64,000 nt of DNA. It comes from Kitasatospora atroaurantiaca. GTDB taxonomy: Bacteria > Actinomycetota > Actinomycetes > Streptomycetales > Streptomycetaceae. The notes beneath the pieces were generated by a model. That model had not been told where the DNA came from. It did not search any database and saw only the letters and a program-made list of their open reading frames with translations. Every line of letters begins with the position of its first letter. The stretch's first letter is position 1. Of this stretch, positions 8,713-18,817 are shown piece after piece. Location of the stretch: the NCBI RefSeq assembly GCF_007828955.1, contig NZ_VIVR01000001.1, positions 806,001-870,000 on the forward strand, written 5' to 3'. The position numbers and the translations under genes were made by a program.

Positions 8713-10989
8713 ATGCGTGCCGGCCCGCTGCGCGGTACCGCGCCGCATGGTGCGCCAGTGCAGCATGGGGACGAGGACGGTTTCTTTGACAGCCTGCGCC
8801 GACTCGGCAAACTGAAGAAGGAACGGCTCGGGGGGCAGCCGTCCGATCGTGCCCTCGCCGAGAAGGCGAAGGTGCGGCCGACAACGGTCGGCGACTGGTT
8901 ACGAGGCAACCGCTTCCCCCAGGAGTTCGATCCGATCAGGGCCGTACTGCGCGAAGTTCAGGCTGAGGCCTACCGCCGCGGCCTGCTCGATGAAGAGACC
9001 AAGGCTCTGCTGGACGAGGGTCGCCTGCATGAGGTGTACCGGGCCGAGGCCGCCCGGCGTACGCGGCCCGTCCGCGATGGAGTCCAGCGCGCCCAGGCCC
9101 ATAGGGTGCTGACTCATGACGAGCGCCTGGCAACGTTGGCGGCGCTGCCCGATAAGCCGCGACCGCTCGGGCAGTGGTCCCCGCGCCGACTCGGTGTCCA
9201 CCCCGCCGTGCCCGGGCGGGCGGCAACCACTCCCCAACAGGGGTTCGTACTCCCCGCTTACGTACCCCGGCCGCATGACGCAGAGCTGCGCGCACACCTT
9301 GTCGACGTCGCCGCCGCCGGCGATACATCGCTGGTAGTCGTGCTCGGCGCATCCTGCTCAGGCAAGACGCGCACCGCCTACGAGGCCGTACGGGCGGCCC
9401 TGTCCGATTGGGAGCTGATCTTCCCCACCGGGCCGGACAGCCTGCTGGCGGCGCTGACCGCCGGCGCCGTCGGCCCGCGGACCGTGCTGTGGCTGAACGA
9501 GGCCCAGAATTTCTTGTACGGGCCTGCTGGGGAAACCTCCGCGGCCGCACTCCTTCGCAGGCTGGACCACCCCGGCCCGGCAGTCATCGTGGCTACGCTG
9601 TGGCCGCGTTACCACCAAGAGCTCACCGCCTACGGCACGGTGGGCCCGCACCCGCACGCGAGAAGCCTGCTCGCGCAGGCGCACCGCACCGACATCCCGG
9701 CGGCCTTCACCGACGACGACCTGGACATTCTGCGCGACCTGGCCCGCAGCGATGCCTCGCTGGCTCTCGCCCAGCGCACCGGAGCGCCGGCTGTCACCCA
9801 GATTCTGGCCGCCGGACCGGACCTGGTCCACCACTACCAACATCCGACCGACCCTCACGGACCCTACGGCCAGGCCGTCATCAGCGCTGCCATCGACGCT
9901 CGTCGGCTCGGCGTCACCGACCCGATCCCTCTCGCCATGCTCGAAGAGGCGGCCGTCGGCTACCTCACCGATGCGCAACGCGCTGCCGCTGATCCCGGCA
10001 GCTGGTTCACCCACGCCCTGGCCTACGCCCGTACCAAGGTCAAGGACGTCGTTGCAGCCCTGGAGGGCATCCCACACCCCGTCGGTATGGGCACCATCCC
10101 CGGTGTGGTCCGACTCGCCGACTATCTCGAAGAACACGGTCAAGCGGCCCGACGCATGCTCTGCCCACCTGCCGCCTTCTGGACCGCCGCCGCCAACCAC
10201 ATACGCAACGCGTCCGACCTCAGAGCCCTCGCGGACGCCGCCCACGCACGATGGCGCCTTTGGCACGCGGCCCTGCTGTACCAGAAGGCATGCGACGCCG
10301 GCGACAACGACGCTCTCAACAGCCTGGCCGAGATACGGGAGCGGGCCGGAGAGCACAGAGCAGCAGAACGGCTGTACCGGCAAGCCTTTGACGCCGGCGA
10401 TACAAGCGCGCTCACCAAGCTGGCCGCGATGCGGGAACAGGCCGGAGACCATCAGGGAGCCGAACAGCTCTACCAGCAGGCTGCTCACGCAGGCGACGCG
10501 AGCGCCCGGAGACGGCTGGGCGAGATACGGGGGATGGCCCGCGATCGTGAGGAAACGGAACGGCTCGTCCGGCAAACTGTTGATTCAGGGAGTACAAGCG
10601 CGCTCACCAGGTTGGCCGTGATGCGGGGACAAGCCGGTGACTATCGGGCAGCGGAACGGCTGTACCGGCAGGCCGCCGCCTCCGGCAGCCGGATCGCTCT
10701 GACCGGCCTGGCAAGCCTGCGGAAGCGGGTGGGAGATCTTCGGGAAGCGGAACAGCTGTATCGACAGGCTGCCAGTACCGGCATCGTCCGCGCTCTCAGG
10801 GAACTGGCCCTGATGCGGGAGACGGCCGGGGACTATCAGGAAGCCGAACGGCTCGCCCGCCAAGCTGCCGACGCCGGCGACACTTTCGCCCTGACGTCGC
10901 TGGCCGAGACCCACGCCTTCGAGCCCAGATGGCAGCAGGTACTGCGATACGGCTTGGAACCGGACACCAGCCCGCCCAAAGCGCAGTAG
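8713..10989 (+). CDS. HTH - P-loop NTPase (STAND-like) - 33-residue helical repeat protein
   Basis: A 758-residue multidomain protein. An XRE-like HTH lies near residues 40-70 (DRALAEKAKVRPTTVGDWLR). A P-loop, VVVLGASCSGKT, lies near 208-219, with a Walker-B-like RTVLWLNEAQNFL near 256 and a sensor-like VIVATLWPRY near 291. The C-terminal third (about 515-735) has six repeats of about 33 residues with the pattern AGDxxALxxLAxMRExAGDxxxAExLYRQAA, resembling Sel1/TPR solenoids. The layout (DNA-binding head, NTPase switch, repeat sensor) is that of STAND regulators and of many conflict-type NTPases. The start is ATG 8713; an in-frame GTG at 8758 is also possible. Function and ligand are unknown. 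Confidence 0.8.
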   Translation: MRAGPLRGTAPHGAPVQHGDEDGFFDSLRRLGKLKKERLGGQPSDRALAEKAKVRPTTVGDWLRGNRFPQEFDPIRAVLREVQAEAYRRGLLDEETKALLDEGRLHEVYRAEAARRTRPVRDGVQRAQAHRVLTHDERLATLAALPDKPRPLGQWSPRRLGVHPAVPGRAATTPQQGFVLPAYVPRPHDAELRAHLVDVAAAGDTSLVVVLGASCSGKTRTAYEAVRAALSDWELIFPTGPDSLLAALTAGAVGPRTVLWLNEAQNFLYGPAGETSAAALLRRLDHPGPAVIVATLWPRYHQELTAYGTVGPHPHARSLLAQAHRTDIPAAFTDDDLDILRDLARSDASLALAQRTGAPAVTQILAAGPDLVHHYQHPTDPHGPYGQAVISAAIDARRLGVTDPIPLAMLEEAAVGYLTDAQRAAADPGSWFTHALAYARTKVKDVVAALEGIPHPVGMGTIPGVVRLADYLEEHGQAARRMLCPPAAFWTAAANHIRNASDLRALADAAHARWRLWHAALLYQKACDAGDNDALNSLAEIRERAGEHRAAERLYRQAFDAGDTSALTKLAAMREQAGDHQGAEQLYQQAAHAGDASARRRLGEIRGMARDREETERLVRQTVDSGSTSALTRLAVMRGQAGDYRAAERLYRQAAASGSRIALTGLASLRKRVGDLREAEQLYRQAASTGIVRALRELALMRETAGDYQEAERLARQAADAGDTFALTSLAETHAFEPRWQQVLRYGLEPDTSPPKAQ

Positions 10990-10997
10990 CGACCCGC

Positions 10998-12599
10998 CTA
11001 GAGCCCTGAGCGCAGCTCCCAGATCTCTCGGGAGGCGGCGAGCGGGTCCTTCACCTCCGACGGCTCGACGTCCCAGATCCTCGCCACCGGACTGTCGGCG
11101 GTGAAGCGTGGCCAGCCCGGGTCGCCCGACTTCGCGAAGGAGATCCAGGAGGTGCGCAGGCGCTTGGACAGCGTGAAGAAGTCGTCGGGGGCGGAGCGGC
11201 CGAGCGTGAAGGAGGCCAGCGGGCTGTCCGGGTTTCCGAAGGTCACCGGGAGGTCCAGCGTGTGGACCGACCCCAGCACGCCGCCCCATGCGGGGCTCTC
11301 CCAGGCGAACTCGTACAGGTGCGTGCGGCCGCCCGCCTCGGCGTGGGCCCGGGCCAGCCAGGTCGTGGGCATGCGGAACAGCGCGTCGGAGTACATCACG
11401 GTGTACAGCTGCGGATCGGTGAGCCCGGGATAGGCCGTGCGGTAGCGGTCGGCGGCCGAGGCGGGCAGGCGCAGGTGGCCGGCGACGGCGGCGAGGTCGA
11501 GCTCGGCGCGGGCGGTTCGGCCCTTGGGGCGCTTGCGCCGGGGCTGGGCCGCGGGGGCGGGCCGCTCCTTGCTGCGGAGCTGCTGTCGGGCCATGCGCAG
11601 GGCCATCGGCAGAGTACCGACCAGGTCGGCGAGCCCCATTTTGATCATGCCGCGTTCCATCGCGAACATGGTGAACTCGTCGCGGGTGTAGCCGCAGATC
11701 AGGTCGATGTCGCGCGCGGCACCGGAGCGGACGGCCAGCCACGGCTGGTCCACCACGGTGACACCGTCGATGACGGGTGAGAACGCGGTGATCGCCTCGG
11801 GTGTGGTCCAGGCGGCGGGGTCGGCCTCCATCGCCTCCAGCGGCGCGTCCTGGACGGCCAGGAGCCGCTCGGGCGCCACGGTGCCCACATCGGCGGCAGG
11901 CACACCGGCGGCCTTCGCGATCAGGGCGGAGATGCGCCGGGCCTCCCCCTCGGGCAGGAAACGCCCGGCCATGCTCTGGACGATGGCGCGGCGGAACAGG
12001 CCCCTGGCGGCCGGCGCCGACAGCAGCGCCGCCACGGACGCACCACCGCCGGACTCCCCGAAGATCGTCACATTGTCCGCGTCCCCGCCGAATTGGGCGA
12101 TGTTCGCCCGGACCCAGCGCAGCGCCTCCGCCTGATCGAGGAAGCCGCGGTTCGCGGGGGCGCCCGGCACGTACCCGAAGCCCTCGAAGCCGACGCGGTA
12201 GTTGAACGTCACCATGACCACGCCGCCGCGGGCCAGGACGGCACCGTCGTAGGCGGGGTCGGCGGAGTAGCCGCTCTTCCAGCCGCCGCCGTAGATCCAC
12301 ACCATCACCGGCAGGCCGTCGCCGGCTTCGCCGGGTGTCCAGACGTTGACGGTCAGACAGTCCAGGCCGTCCTCGGGACGCCAGGGCACCGACATCCCCG
12401 GCACCAGGGGCAGTTGGGGCGGTGCGGCGCCGAACGCACGGGCGGGCCGCACCCCCTCCCAGGGCTCAGGCGGGGTCGGGGCCTGGAATCGCAGCGGACC
12501 CTGGGGCGGTGCCGCGTACGGGATGCCCTTGAAGATCCTCAGCCCGTCGGTCTCTGTCCCCTCGACCGACCCGGCGGTGGTCATGACGACCGGTTCCAT
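10998..12599 (-). CDS. Type-B carboxylesterase (intracellular)
   Basis: A 533-residue carboxylesterase/para-nitrobenzyl-esterase family enzyme. The N-terminal GIPYAAPPQGPLRFQAP signature, the oxyanion-hole YGGGW (103-107) and the nucleophile elbow FGESGGG (Ser183) are present. The charge-relay Glu is probably in CGYTRDEFTMF and the His in LGSVHTLDLP. No signal peptide is visible, unlike the paralogue upstream. A basic insertion near residues 343-368 (RKRPKGR) is unusual. It lies downstream of the secreted esterase on the same strand but behind a hairpin. Tail-to-tail with the HTH-NTPase gene, only 8 bp apart. Confidence 0.9.
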   Translation of the reverse strand: MEPVVMTTAGSVEGTETDGLRIFKGIPYAAPPQGPLRFQAPTPPEPWEGVRPARAFGAAPPQLPLVPGMSVPWRPEDGLDCLTVNVWTPGEAGDGLPVMVWIYGGGWKSGYSADPAYDGAVLARGGVVMVTFNYRVGFEGFGYVPGAPANRGFLDQAEALRWVRANIAQFGGDADNVTIFGESGGGASVAALLSAPAARGLFRRAIVQSMAGRFLPEGEARRISALIAKAAGVPAADVGTVAPERLLAVQDAPLEAMEADPAAWTTPEAITAFSPVIDGVTVVDQPWLAVRSGAARDIDLICGYTRDEFTMFAMERGMIKMGLADLVGTLPMALRMARQQLRSKERPAPAAQPRRKRPKGRTARAELDLAAVAGHLRLPASAADRYRTAYPGLTDPQLYTVMYSDALFRMPTTWLARAHAEAGGRTHLYEFAWESPAWGGVLGSVHTLDLPVTFGNPDSPLASFTLGRSAPDDFFTLSKRLRTSWISFAKSGDPGWPRFTADSPVARIWDVEPSEVKDPLAASREIWELRSGL

Positions 12600-12625
12600 G
12601 CGGGGTGCCTCCTGTTCGGTGGTTC

Positions 12626-12649
12626 GGGGCGGGGCTCGCGCCCCGCCCC
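12626..12649 (-). terminator. Hairpin between the two carboxylesterase genes
   Basis: GGGGCGGGGC (12626-12635) pairs perfectly with 12640-12649 across a 4-base loop. It lies 36 bp past the stop of the secreted esterase. It may end or attenuate the long leftward operon. Confidence 0.6.
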
Positions 12650-12685
12650 ATCACTATCGGACTGTTTCGCCGACGACCTTCGCGC

Positions 12686-14287
12686 CTACGGGCGGTTGCC
12701 GGCCAGTGAGGCCCACAAGCCGCACTGGTGGTCGGTGGCGAATGTGGTGGTGGTACGGGTCGCACCATCGGGGCGCAGGCTCTGGACGCGGTAGCTGTCG
12801 CCGCCGCCGGCGGTCGGCCAGGCGCCCTGGCCGGCGGTGTTCGGGCTCCCCGTTCGGGCGAACGACGCCCAGGAGCGCTTCATCTGGTCCGCCAGTGCTG
12901 CCTGAGGGGCGGTCAGCGGACGGTCGCCCATGGTGAAGTCGAACAGGTAGGCGAGTTCGGCGCTGTGGGCGTTGGACTCGTCCAGCCCCGGGACCTGGGC
13001 GCCGAGGAGGGTCGGCGAGTCGGGGTCGTCGAACTCGTAGACGTAGGTCGGGACTTGGGTGCGCAGCAGCTCCGCGGTCCAGTAGGTGTGGCAGGCGAAG
13101 GTGGCGTCGGTGAGCAGCGCCGAGTAGGCGAGGTAGGGCGAGGCGTAGTCCGCCGGCGGGTAGTGGGCCAGGATCTGGGGTGCGGCGGGCCCGTAGGTGG
13201 CGTTGATCTGGGCGGTGTACTGCTCGCCGGTGAGGTGGGGCTGGGTGAGGGCGACGAAGAAGCGGGCCTCGGCGGCGGTGGAGCCGATCAGGATCGGGAC
13301 CTTGTGCCAGGCTCCGGTGGCAAGTGCCTCGGCCGGCTGCCGGGGCAGGACGGGTGTACCGGTGGCCGGCCCGGGGGTCGGGTGGTTCTGGGCTGCGGTG
13401 AGCAGGGCGGCGGGCGGTGCGGCGCGCAGGCAGGTGAGGGTGTCGGGGCCCTGGGGGCAGCCCGCGGCTGCGGCGTAGGCCTGGCCGTCGGCCTGGGCGG
13501 TCGGCTGGTCGGGGGCGGCGAGCAGGCTGCAGGGGCCGCTCTGGAGGATGGCGCGGCCGAACAGGCCGGCCGTCTTCGGGGAGGTGAGCAGCGCGCACAC
13601 CGAGCCGGCGCCGGCGGACTGACCGGCGATGGTGATGTTGCCGGGGTCGCCGCCGAAGGCCGCGGCGTTCTGGCGGGTCCAGCCGAGTGCGGCGATCTGG
13701 TCCTGCAGGCCCCAGGTACCCGATCCGGTGGTGCCTTCCTGGCCGAACTGGGGCAGGGTGAGGTAACCGAGTTGCCCGAGGCGGTAGTTGATGCTGACGA
13801 CGATGGTGTTGGTGAGCCTGGCCATGGTCTGGCCGCCGAACTGGGTGCCGGTGCCCTGGGAGTAGGCGCCGCCGTGCATCCAGAAGATCACGGGCAGGCG
13901 GGCGCCGGGGGTTGCGGTGGCCGGGCGGTAGACGTCGAGGTACAGGCAGTCCTCGCTGACGTTCTGCGGGTCGCTGAGGCCGAACGGCGAGAACTGCAGG
14001 CAGGCGGGCGCCTGTTGGGTGGCCTGGCGGATGCCGTCCCAGCGGGCGGGCGGCTGGGGCGGGCGGAAGCGGCGCTCTCCCGTGGGCGGCGCTGCGTACG
14101 GGATGCCGAGGAACGCCTGGGCCCCGTCCAGGCGTTGGCCCGCCAGCGGGCCGGAGCTGGTGACGGCGAGCGGCTGGGCAGCCGAGCGCGGCGCGCCGAG
14201 GGCGGGGACGGCCGACAGGAGCAGGGCCGCAAGCGCGAGCAGCAGGACGAGGGCGGGGTGCGGTCGGGCGAGCGAGTGGGGTCGCAT
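12686..14287 (-). CDS. Secreted type-B carboxylesterase
   Basis: A 533-residue secreted paralogue of the next gene. A signal peptide is clear (MRPHSLARPHPALVLLLALA, then hydrophobic residues to VPALGA, cleavage near 32). The family signature GIPYAAPPTGERRFRPP, oxyanion-hole MHGGAY and nucleophile elbow AGQSAGAG (Ser224) are present. The relay residues are likely Glu in STAAEARF and His in SNAHSAELAYLF. Cys pairs such as C97/C114 suggest disulfides. The start is ATG 14287. It follows the oligopeptide-binding lipoprotein by 77 bp on the same strand, so it may be co-transcribed with the transporter. Confidence 0.9.
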   Translation of the reverse strand: MRPHSLARPHPALVLLLALAALLLSAVPALGAPRSAAQPLAVTSSGPLAGQRLDGAQAFLGIPYAAPPTGERRFRPPQPPARWDGIRQATQQAPACLQFSPFGLSDPQNVSEDCLYLDVYRPATATPGARLPVIFWMHGGAYSQGTGTQFGGQTMARLTNTIVVSINYRLGQLGYLTLPQFGQEGTTGSGTWGLQDQIAALGWTRQNAAAFGGDPGNITIAGQSAGAGSVCALLTSPKTAGLFGRAILQSGPCSLLAAPDQPTAQADGQAYAAAAGCPQGPDTLTCLRAAPPAALLTAAQNHPTPGPATGTPVLPRQPAEALATGAWHKVPILIGSTAAEARFFVALTQPHLTGEQYTAQINATYGPAAPQILAHYPPADYASPYLAYSALLTDATFACHTYWTAELLRTQVPTYVYEFDDPDSPTLLGAQVPGLDESNAHSAELAYLFDFTMGDRPLTAPQAALADQMKRSWASFARTGSPNTAGQGAWPTAGGGDSYRVQSLRPDGATRTTTTFATDHQCGLWASLAGNRP

Positions 14288-14364
14288 GGATTGTCCTCCA
14301 GGACGAGTGGTGGGGCACTCAACGCCGGATGGTGCACGTTCCGATCGGGAGAGCACAGGGCCGG

Positions 14365-15918
14365 TTACGCCTTGGGCGCGGTGGTCCAGGCGAGGTCGGG
14401 CAGGTAGCCGATCGCGGCGGCGAAGCCGGTCACCTTCTTGGCGTTGTAGGCGTAGATGCCGTCCATGCGCAGCACCGCGACGAACCAGGCCTGGTCGACG
14501 GCGTACCGCATGACGTCCTGGTAGAGGGCGGGGGCCCGGTCGGCGGGGGCGGCCGCGGCGGCTGCCAGGCGGCGGGTGAGCTCGGGGTCCTGAGAGGCGA
14601 AGGGGTTGAACGCGGTGGGGTGCGGCAGCATCCAGTCCAGGGACGCGAGGTAGCCGGTGGCGCCGCCGTAGCCGAAGCCGAGGGCCGAGTACTTCTTGGA
14701 GGTGGCGTTGCTGAGCCACTGGCCGATGCTGGTGTCGGTGGTGAGGTCGACGCTGACGCCGATCTGCTTCCACTGCTGGACGACGGCCTGGGTGACCAGG
14801 TCGATGCCGGCCATGCCCTGGGTCTCCATCTTCAGGGAGAAGCCGTTGGGGTATCCGGCGTCGGCGAGGAGCTGCTTGGCCTTGGCGACGTCGTAGGGGT
14901 AGTGGTTGTCGTAGTCGGCGGCGTAGCTGTCCAGGCCGGGCAGGGTGATCTGGTCGGTGGGCTGGCCGTAGTCCTGGACGACGGCCTTGGCGATGGCCTG
15001 GCGGTCGACCGCGTAGTTCAGGGCCTGGCGGACCCGTACGTCCTTCAACGGCGGAGCGAGGATGCCCTCGCGGTCGGCGAGGTTGACGCCCATGAAGAAG
15101 ATGGGCGACTTGGTGATGGTGAGCCCGCCGGACTTCGCGGTGTCGACCTGGCCGGCGTTGAGGCTGATGATGTCGGCCTGGCCGGTCTTGACGGCCTGCA
15201 GGGCGGAGTTCGGGTTGGGGACGACCTTGATGACCACCTTCTTCCAGTGGATCTTGGACTTGTCCCAGTAGTTCGGGTTCGGGGTGTAGGTGTAGTGGTC
15301 GCCGGAGGCGGTGTTGGCGGTGTCCAGGACGTACGGGCCGGCGCCGAAGGACTGGGTGCCCAGCTTCGCGGGATCTGCCAGGCCCTTGGGGCTGATCACG
15401 GAGCCGATCATCAGGAGCTGGGTGAGCAGGTGGGGCACGTTGGGGTGCGGGGAGGAGCAGTGGATCCGCACGGTGAGGGGGCCGGTGGCGGTGACGGAGT
15501 CGATCGCGGAGACCCAGGAGACGTTCAGGCCGTTCTTGCGGGAGTACTCGAGTGAGGCGGCCACGGCTTCGGCGGTCACCGGGGTGCCGTCGGCGAACTT
15601 GACGCCGTCCCGGAGGGTGAAGTCGAAGGTCTGGTTGCCGTCTCCGACGTAGCCCCACTTGGTGGCGAGGCCCGCATCGACCTTGCCGCCCTCCCGCATG
15701 CGCAGGACGGTGTCGTACGTGAGGTTGACGAACCAGTTGTCGGAGCCGACGTTGGCCTTGGCCGGGTCCATGCTCGCCGGCGGGCTGGCGGAGACGACGG
15801 TGAGGGTGTCGCCCTGCTCCTGGGAGGTACCGGTGGCGGAGCTGCCGCAGGCGGTGACGGAGGCGGCGGTGAGGAGGGCGATCGCCGCCAGGGCGGGCGC
15901 GGTTCGGTGTCTGAGCAC
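14365..15918 (-). CDS. dppA: Peptide/nickel ABC transporter substrate-binding lipoprotein
   Basis: A 517-residue family-5 solute-binding protein. It starts at GTG 15918, preceded by AAAGGAA, and has a signal peptide with lipobox VTAC (Cys near 24), so it is a membrane-anchored lipoprotein. Family motifs are visible: [48 protein letters not shown] and [14 protein letters not shown]. It probably binds an oligopeptide or similar cationic or amide-containing solute. It is the fourth gene of the leftward dppB-CD-F-A order, 29 bp after the ATPase gene. The symbol reflects family, not proven substrate. Confidence 0.88.
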   Translation of the reverse strand: MLRHRTAPALAAIALLTAASVTACGSSATGTSQEQGDTLTVVSASPPASMDPAKANVGSDNWFVNLTYDTVLRMREGGKVDAGLATKWGYVGDGNQTFDFTLRDGVKFADGTPVTAEAVAASLEYSRKNGLNVSWVSAIDSVTATGPLTVRIHCSSPHPNVPHLLTQLLMIGSVISPKGLADPAKLGTQSFGAGPYVLDTANTASGDHYTYTPNPNYWDKSKIHWKKVVIKVVPNPNSALQAVKTGQADIISLNAGQVDTAKSGGLTITKSPIFFMGVNLADREGILAPPLKDVRVRQALNYAVDRQAIAKAVVQDYGQPTDQITLPGLDSYAADYDNHYPYDVAKAKQLLADAGYPNGFSLKMETQGMAGIDLVTQAVVQQWKQIGVSVDLTTDTSIGQWLSNATSKKYSALGFGYGGATGYLASLDWMLPHPTAFNPFASQDPELTRRLAAAAAAPADRAPALYQDVMRYAVDQAWFVAVLRMDGIYAYNAKKVTGFAAAIGYLPDLAWTTAPKA

Positions 15919-15947
15919 GGGGGGTTCCTTTCGGATGTGACGGAGAG

Positions 15948-16937
15948 TCAGGCCGCCAGCTCGGCGGAGCGGTGGCAGGCGGTCAGGTGCTCGGCGGCCC
16001 CGGCATCGGGGCCTCCGGCGCGCGGGAGGAGGACCGGGCGGGCGGCATGGCAGATGGCGACGGCATGGGCGCAGCGATGGGCGAAGGCGCAGCCGGTGGG
16101 GGCCGGGGGCTTGGGTGCGTCGGCCTCGCGGGGCGTCCGGCGGCCGCGCTGGGCGGCGGGGTCCGGTTCCGGGACAGCGGCGATGAGCATCCGGGTGTAC
16201 GGGTGCGCGGGCTCGGCGTACACCTGTGCGGCGGGCCCGGATTCCATGATCTGGCCGCGGTAGAGGACCACGATGCGCTGCGAGAGATGGCGGACGACGG
16301 GCAGGTCGTGGGCGATGAACAGGTAGCTGAGCGACAACTCCCGCTGGAGGTCCGCCAGCAGGTTCATCACCTGGGCCTGGATGGACAGGTCCAGGGCGCT
16401 GACGGGCTCGTCGCAGATGACCAGGCGCGGGGAGAGCATGAGGGCCCGGGCGATGGCGATGCGCTGGCGCTGACCGCCGGAGAACTGGCCCGGGTAGCGG
16501 TTCGCGGTGTCGGCCGGCATGCCGACGCGCTCGAGCATGGCGGCGATCCGGGCGGCGGTCTGCCGACGGTCGAGTTTCTCGTGGACCAGCAGGGGTTCGG
16601 CGAGGGTCTGGCCGATGGTGCGGGCCGGGTTGAGGGAGGAGTACGGGTCCTGGAACACCACCTGGAGCGAGGAGCTGAGGGTGCGTCGCGTCCTGGCGCC
16701 CGCGCGGGTGATGTCGGCGCCGTCGAAGAGCACCTGGCCGGAGTGCACCGGGCTGAGGCCCAGCACGACGCGGCCGATGGTGGACTTGCCGGATCCGGAT
16801 TCGCCGACCAGGCCGACGGTCTCGCCCTGGCCGATGGTCAGGGAGACGCCGTCGACGGCTCTGAAGGGCGGGGTGCGGCGGCCTTGGCGGAATTCGACGC
16901 TCAGGTCGCAGAGTTCGAGGATGTGCGGGGTGGTCAT
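15948..16937 (-). CDS. dppF: Oligopeptide ABC transporter ATP-binding protein (DppF/OppF type)
   Basis: A 329-residue ABC ATPase. It has Walker [10 protein letters not shown], signature [15 protein letters not shown], Walker [13 protein letters not shown] and switch His in FIAHDL. The C-terminal oligopeptide-transporter domain has the Cys cluster [14 protein letters not shown], probably an Fe-S or metal site seen in Opp/Dpp ATPases. The start ATG 16937 overlaps the stop of the fused dppC-dppD gene by 4 bp, showing translational coupling. Confidence 0.92.
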   Translation of the reverse strand: MTTPHILELCDLSVEFRQGRRTPPFRAVDGVSLTIGQGETVGLVGESGSGKSTIGRVVLGLSPVHSGQVLFDGADITRAGARTRRTLSSSLQVVFQDPYSSLNPARTIGQTLAEPLLVHEKLDRRQTAARIAAMLERVGMPADTANRYPGQFSGGQRQRIAIARALMLSPRLVICDEPVSALDLSIQAQVMNLLADLQRELSLSYLFIAHDLPVVRHLSQRIVVLYRGQIMESGPAAQVYAEPAHPYTRMLIAAVPEPDPAAQRGRRTPREADAPKPPAPTGCAFAHRCAHAVAICHAARPVLLPRAGGPDAGAAEHLTACHRSAELAA

Positions 16938-18817
16938 CGGCGCTCGGCCTCCAGCAGAAGCTGCTCGGTGTGGACACAGCGGGTGATCCGGGCGGGGGTC
17001 GGCTCGGTGAGGGGTACCGGGGCTGCGGTGCACCGCTCGTCGGCCCGGGGGCAGCGGGCGGCGAACCGGCAGCCGGCAGGCCAGTGGCCGGGCGGCGGCA
17101 CGCTGCCGGGGATGGTCGGCAGTGCCTGGCCGGAGGCGGCGCGGTGCGGGTTGGCGGCCAGCAGCCCGGCCGTGTACGGGTGGAGCGGAAGGGTGAACAG
17201 GCGCTCGACGTCGGCGTGTTCGACGACCTGGCCGGCGTACATCACCACCGCCCGGTGGCACAGGTCCGCCACCACGCCCCAGTCGTGGGTGACGATCACG
17301 ACGGCCATGCCGGTCCGGTCCTGCAGGGTGCGCAGCAGGGCGAGGATCTCGGCCTGGACGGTGACGTCGAGGGCGGTGGTGGGCTCGTCCGCGATGAGGA
17401 GTTTCGGCTCGCCGGCCAGGGCCAGGGCGATGGCCACGCGCTGCGCCATGCCGCCGGACAGCTGGTGCGGGTAACGCCTGGCCACCCCGGCAGGGTCGGG
17501 AATGTTGACCATGGCGAGGAGTTCCAGGACACGGTCGCGGGCGGCTCGGCGGGTGCCGCGCCGGTGGGTGCGGACCGCCTCGGCCAACTGCCGGCCCACG
17601 GTGAAGGTCGGGTCGAGGGCGACCATCGGCTCCTGGGAGACGTAGGCGATGCCGGCGCCGCGTACCCGGGCGAGTGCGGCGGGCATGTCCACCAGGTCGG
17701 TGCCGTCGAAGACGACGCGGCCGCCGGTGATCCGTCCGCTGCCCGGGATGAGACCGAGGATGCCCAGCGAGGTGACGGACTTTCCGCAGCCGGATTCGCC
17801 GACCACGCCGAGGGTCTCGCCGGCGTGCACGTCGAAGCTCACGTCCTGCACGACGGGGACGCCGCCGATGGAGATCGACAGGTTCCGCACGGACAGCAGC
17901 GCCTCGTCGTCGGGGGCGTCGGCCTGCCGCTGCGGCGCGGGCGGGCGGTGTGACGAGGGTGCGGTCTTGGGGATCGACCAGTTCTCGACGGCGGTGTCGC
18001 GGATCGCGTCGCCGAGCAGGCCGAGGGCGATCACCGTGATCACGAGCGGCACACCGGCCGGTACGAGCATCCACGGGTCGCGGTCGATGGCCTGCGAGGC
18101 GTCGGCGACCAGGCCGCCCCACGACGGGTTCGGAGGCTGGGCGCCCAGCCCGAGGAAGCCCAGCCCGGCCTGGATGGTCACGACGATCGCGGCGAACAGC
18201 GCGGCCTGGACGATGACCGTGCTCGCCAGGCGGGGCAGGACGTGGCGGCGCAGGATCTGACTGCGGGACAGACCCGCGACCTTGGCCGCCGCGACGTACA
18301 GCTCCTCGCGGATGCCGAGGGTCTGCGCGCGCAGGATCCTGACCAGTCCGGGGCTGCCGAGGATGCCGAAGGTGACCATCGCGGCGTGCAGGTTGCCGGG
18401 GAACACCGACAGGACGACCAGGACGATGATGATGCCGGGCAGGGCGAACATCAGGTCGGCGGTCCGGGTGATCAGCCAGTCCAGCCATCCACCGAGGTAG
18501 CCCGACGCCAGACCGAGGCCGATGCCGATGACGAGGAACACAGCCAGGGCCTCGGCGACCGCGAGCAGGGTCGAGCGGCCGCCGAACAGCAGCCGGCTCA
18601 GCAGGTCCCGGCCGAGAGTGTCGGTGCCCAGCGGATGCGCGCCGGACGGACCGGCCAGAACGCGGTTGAGGTCCTGGTCCAGCGGGCCGTACGAGGCGAG
18701 CAGCGCCGCACCGGTGGTGGCCAGGGTGAGCAGCGCCAGCCAGCCGACGGCGATGACGGCGGCCGGCCGCCGGGCCAGGCGGCGCAGCGCGCTGAGGCGG
18801 GTGGTCAGGTCGGTCAT
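16934..18817 (-). CDS. dppCD: Fused permease - ATPase of peptide ABC transporter (DppC-DppD)
   Basis: A single 627-residue frame. Residues 1-280 are a DppC permease with a TM core and the EAA loop ([20 protein letters not shown]). Residues 310-627 are a complete ABC ATPase with Walker A GESGCGKS, signature [15 protein letters not shown], Walker [13 protein letters not shown] and switch His VTHDWG. A Cys cluster ([14 protein letters not shown]) lies near the C-terminus. The linker (about 280-310) is Pro/Ala-rich. No stop or frameshift separates the two parts, so the fusion is real; similar fusions occur in other actinobacteria. It overlaps dppB and dppF by 4 bp each. Confidence 0.92.
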   Translation of the reverse strand: MTDLTTRLSALRRLARRPAAVIAVGWLALLTLATTGAALLASYGPLDQDLNRVLAGPSGAHPLGTDTLGRDLLSRLLFGGRSTLLAVAEALAVFLVIGIGLGLASGYLGGWLDWLITRTADLMFALPGIIIVLVVLSVFPGNLHAAMVTFGILGSPGLVRILRAQTLGIREELYVAAAKVAGLSRSQILRRHVLPRLASTVIVQAALFAAIVVTIQAGLGFLGLGAQPPNPSWGGLVADASQAIDRDPWMLVPAGVPLVITVIALGLLGDAIRDTAVENWSIPKTAPSSHRPPAPQRQADAPDDEALLSVRNLSISIGGVPVVQDVSFDVHAGETLGVVGESGCGKSVTSLGILGLIPGSGRITGGRVVFDGTDLVDMPAALARVRGAGIAYVSQEPMVALDPTFTVGRQLAEAVRTHRRGTRRAARDRVLELLAMVNIPDPAGVARRYPHQLSGGMAQRVAIALALAGEPKLLIADEPTTALDVTVQAEILALLRTLQDRTGMAVVIVTHDWGVVADLCHRAVVMYAGQVVEHADVERLFTLPLHPYTAGLLAANPHRAASGQALPTIPGSVPPPGHWPAGCRFAARCPRADERCTAAPVPLTEPTPARITRCVHTEQLLLEAERR

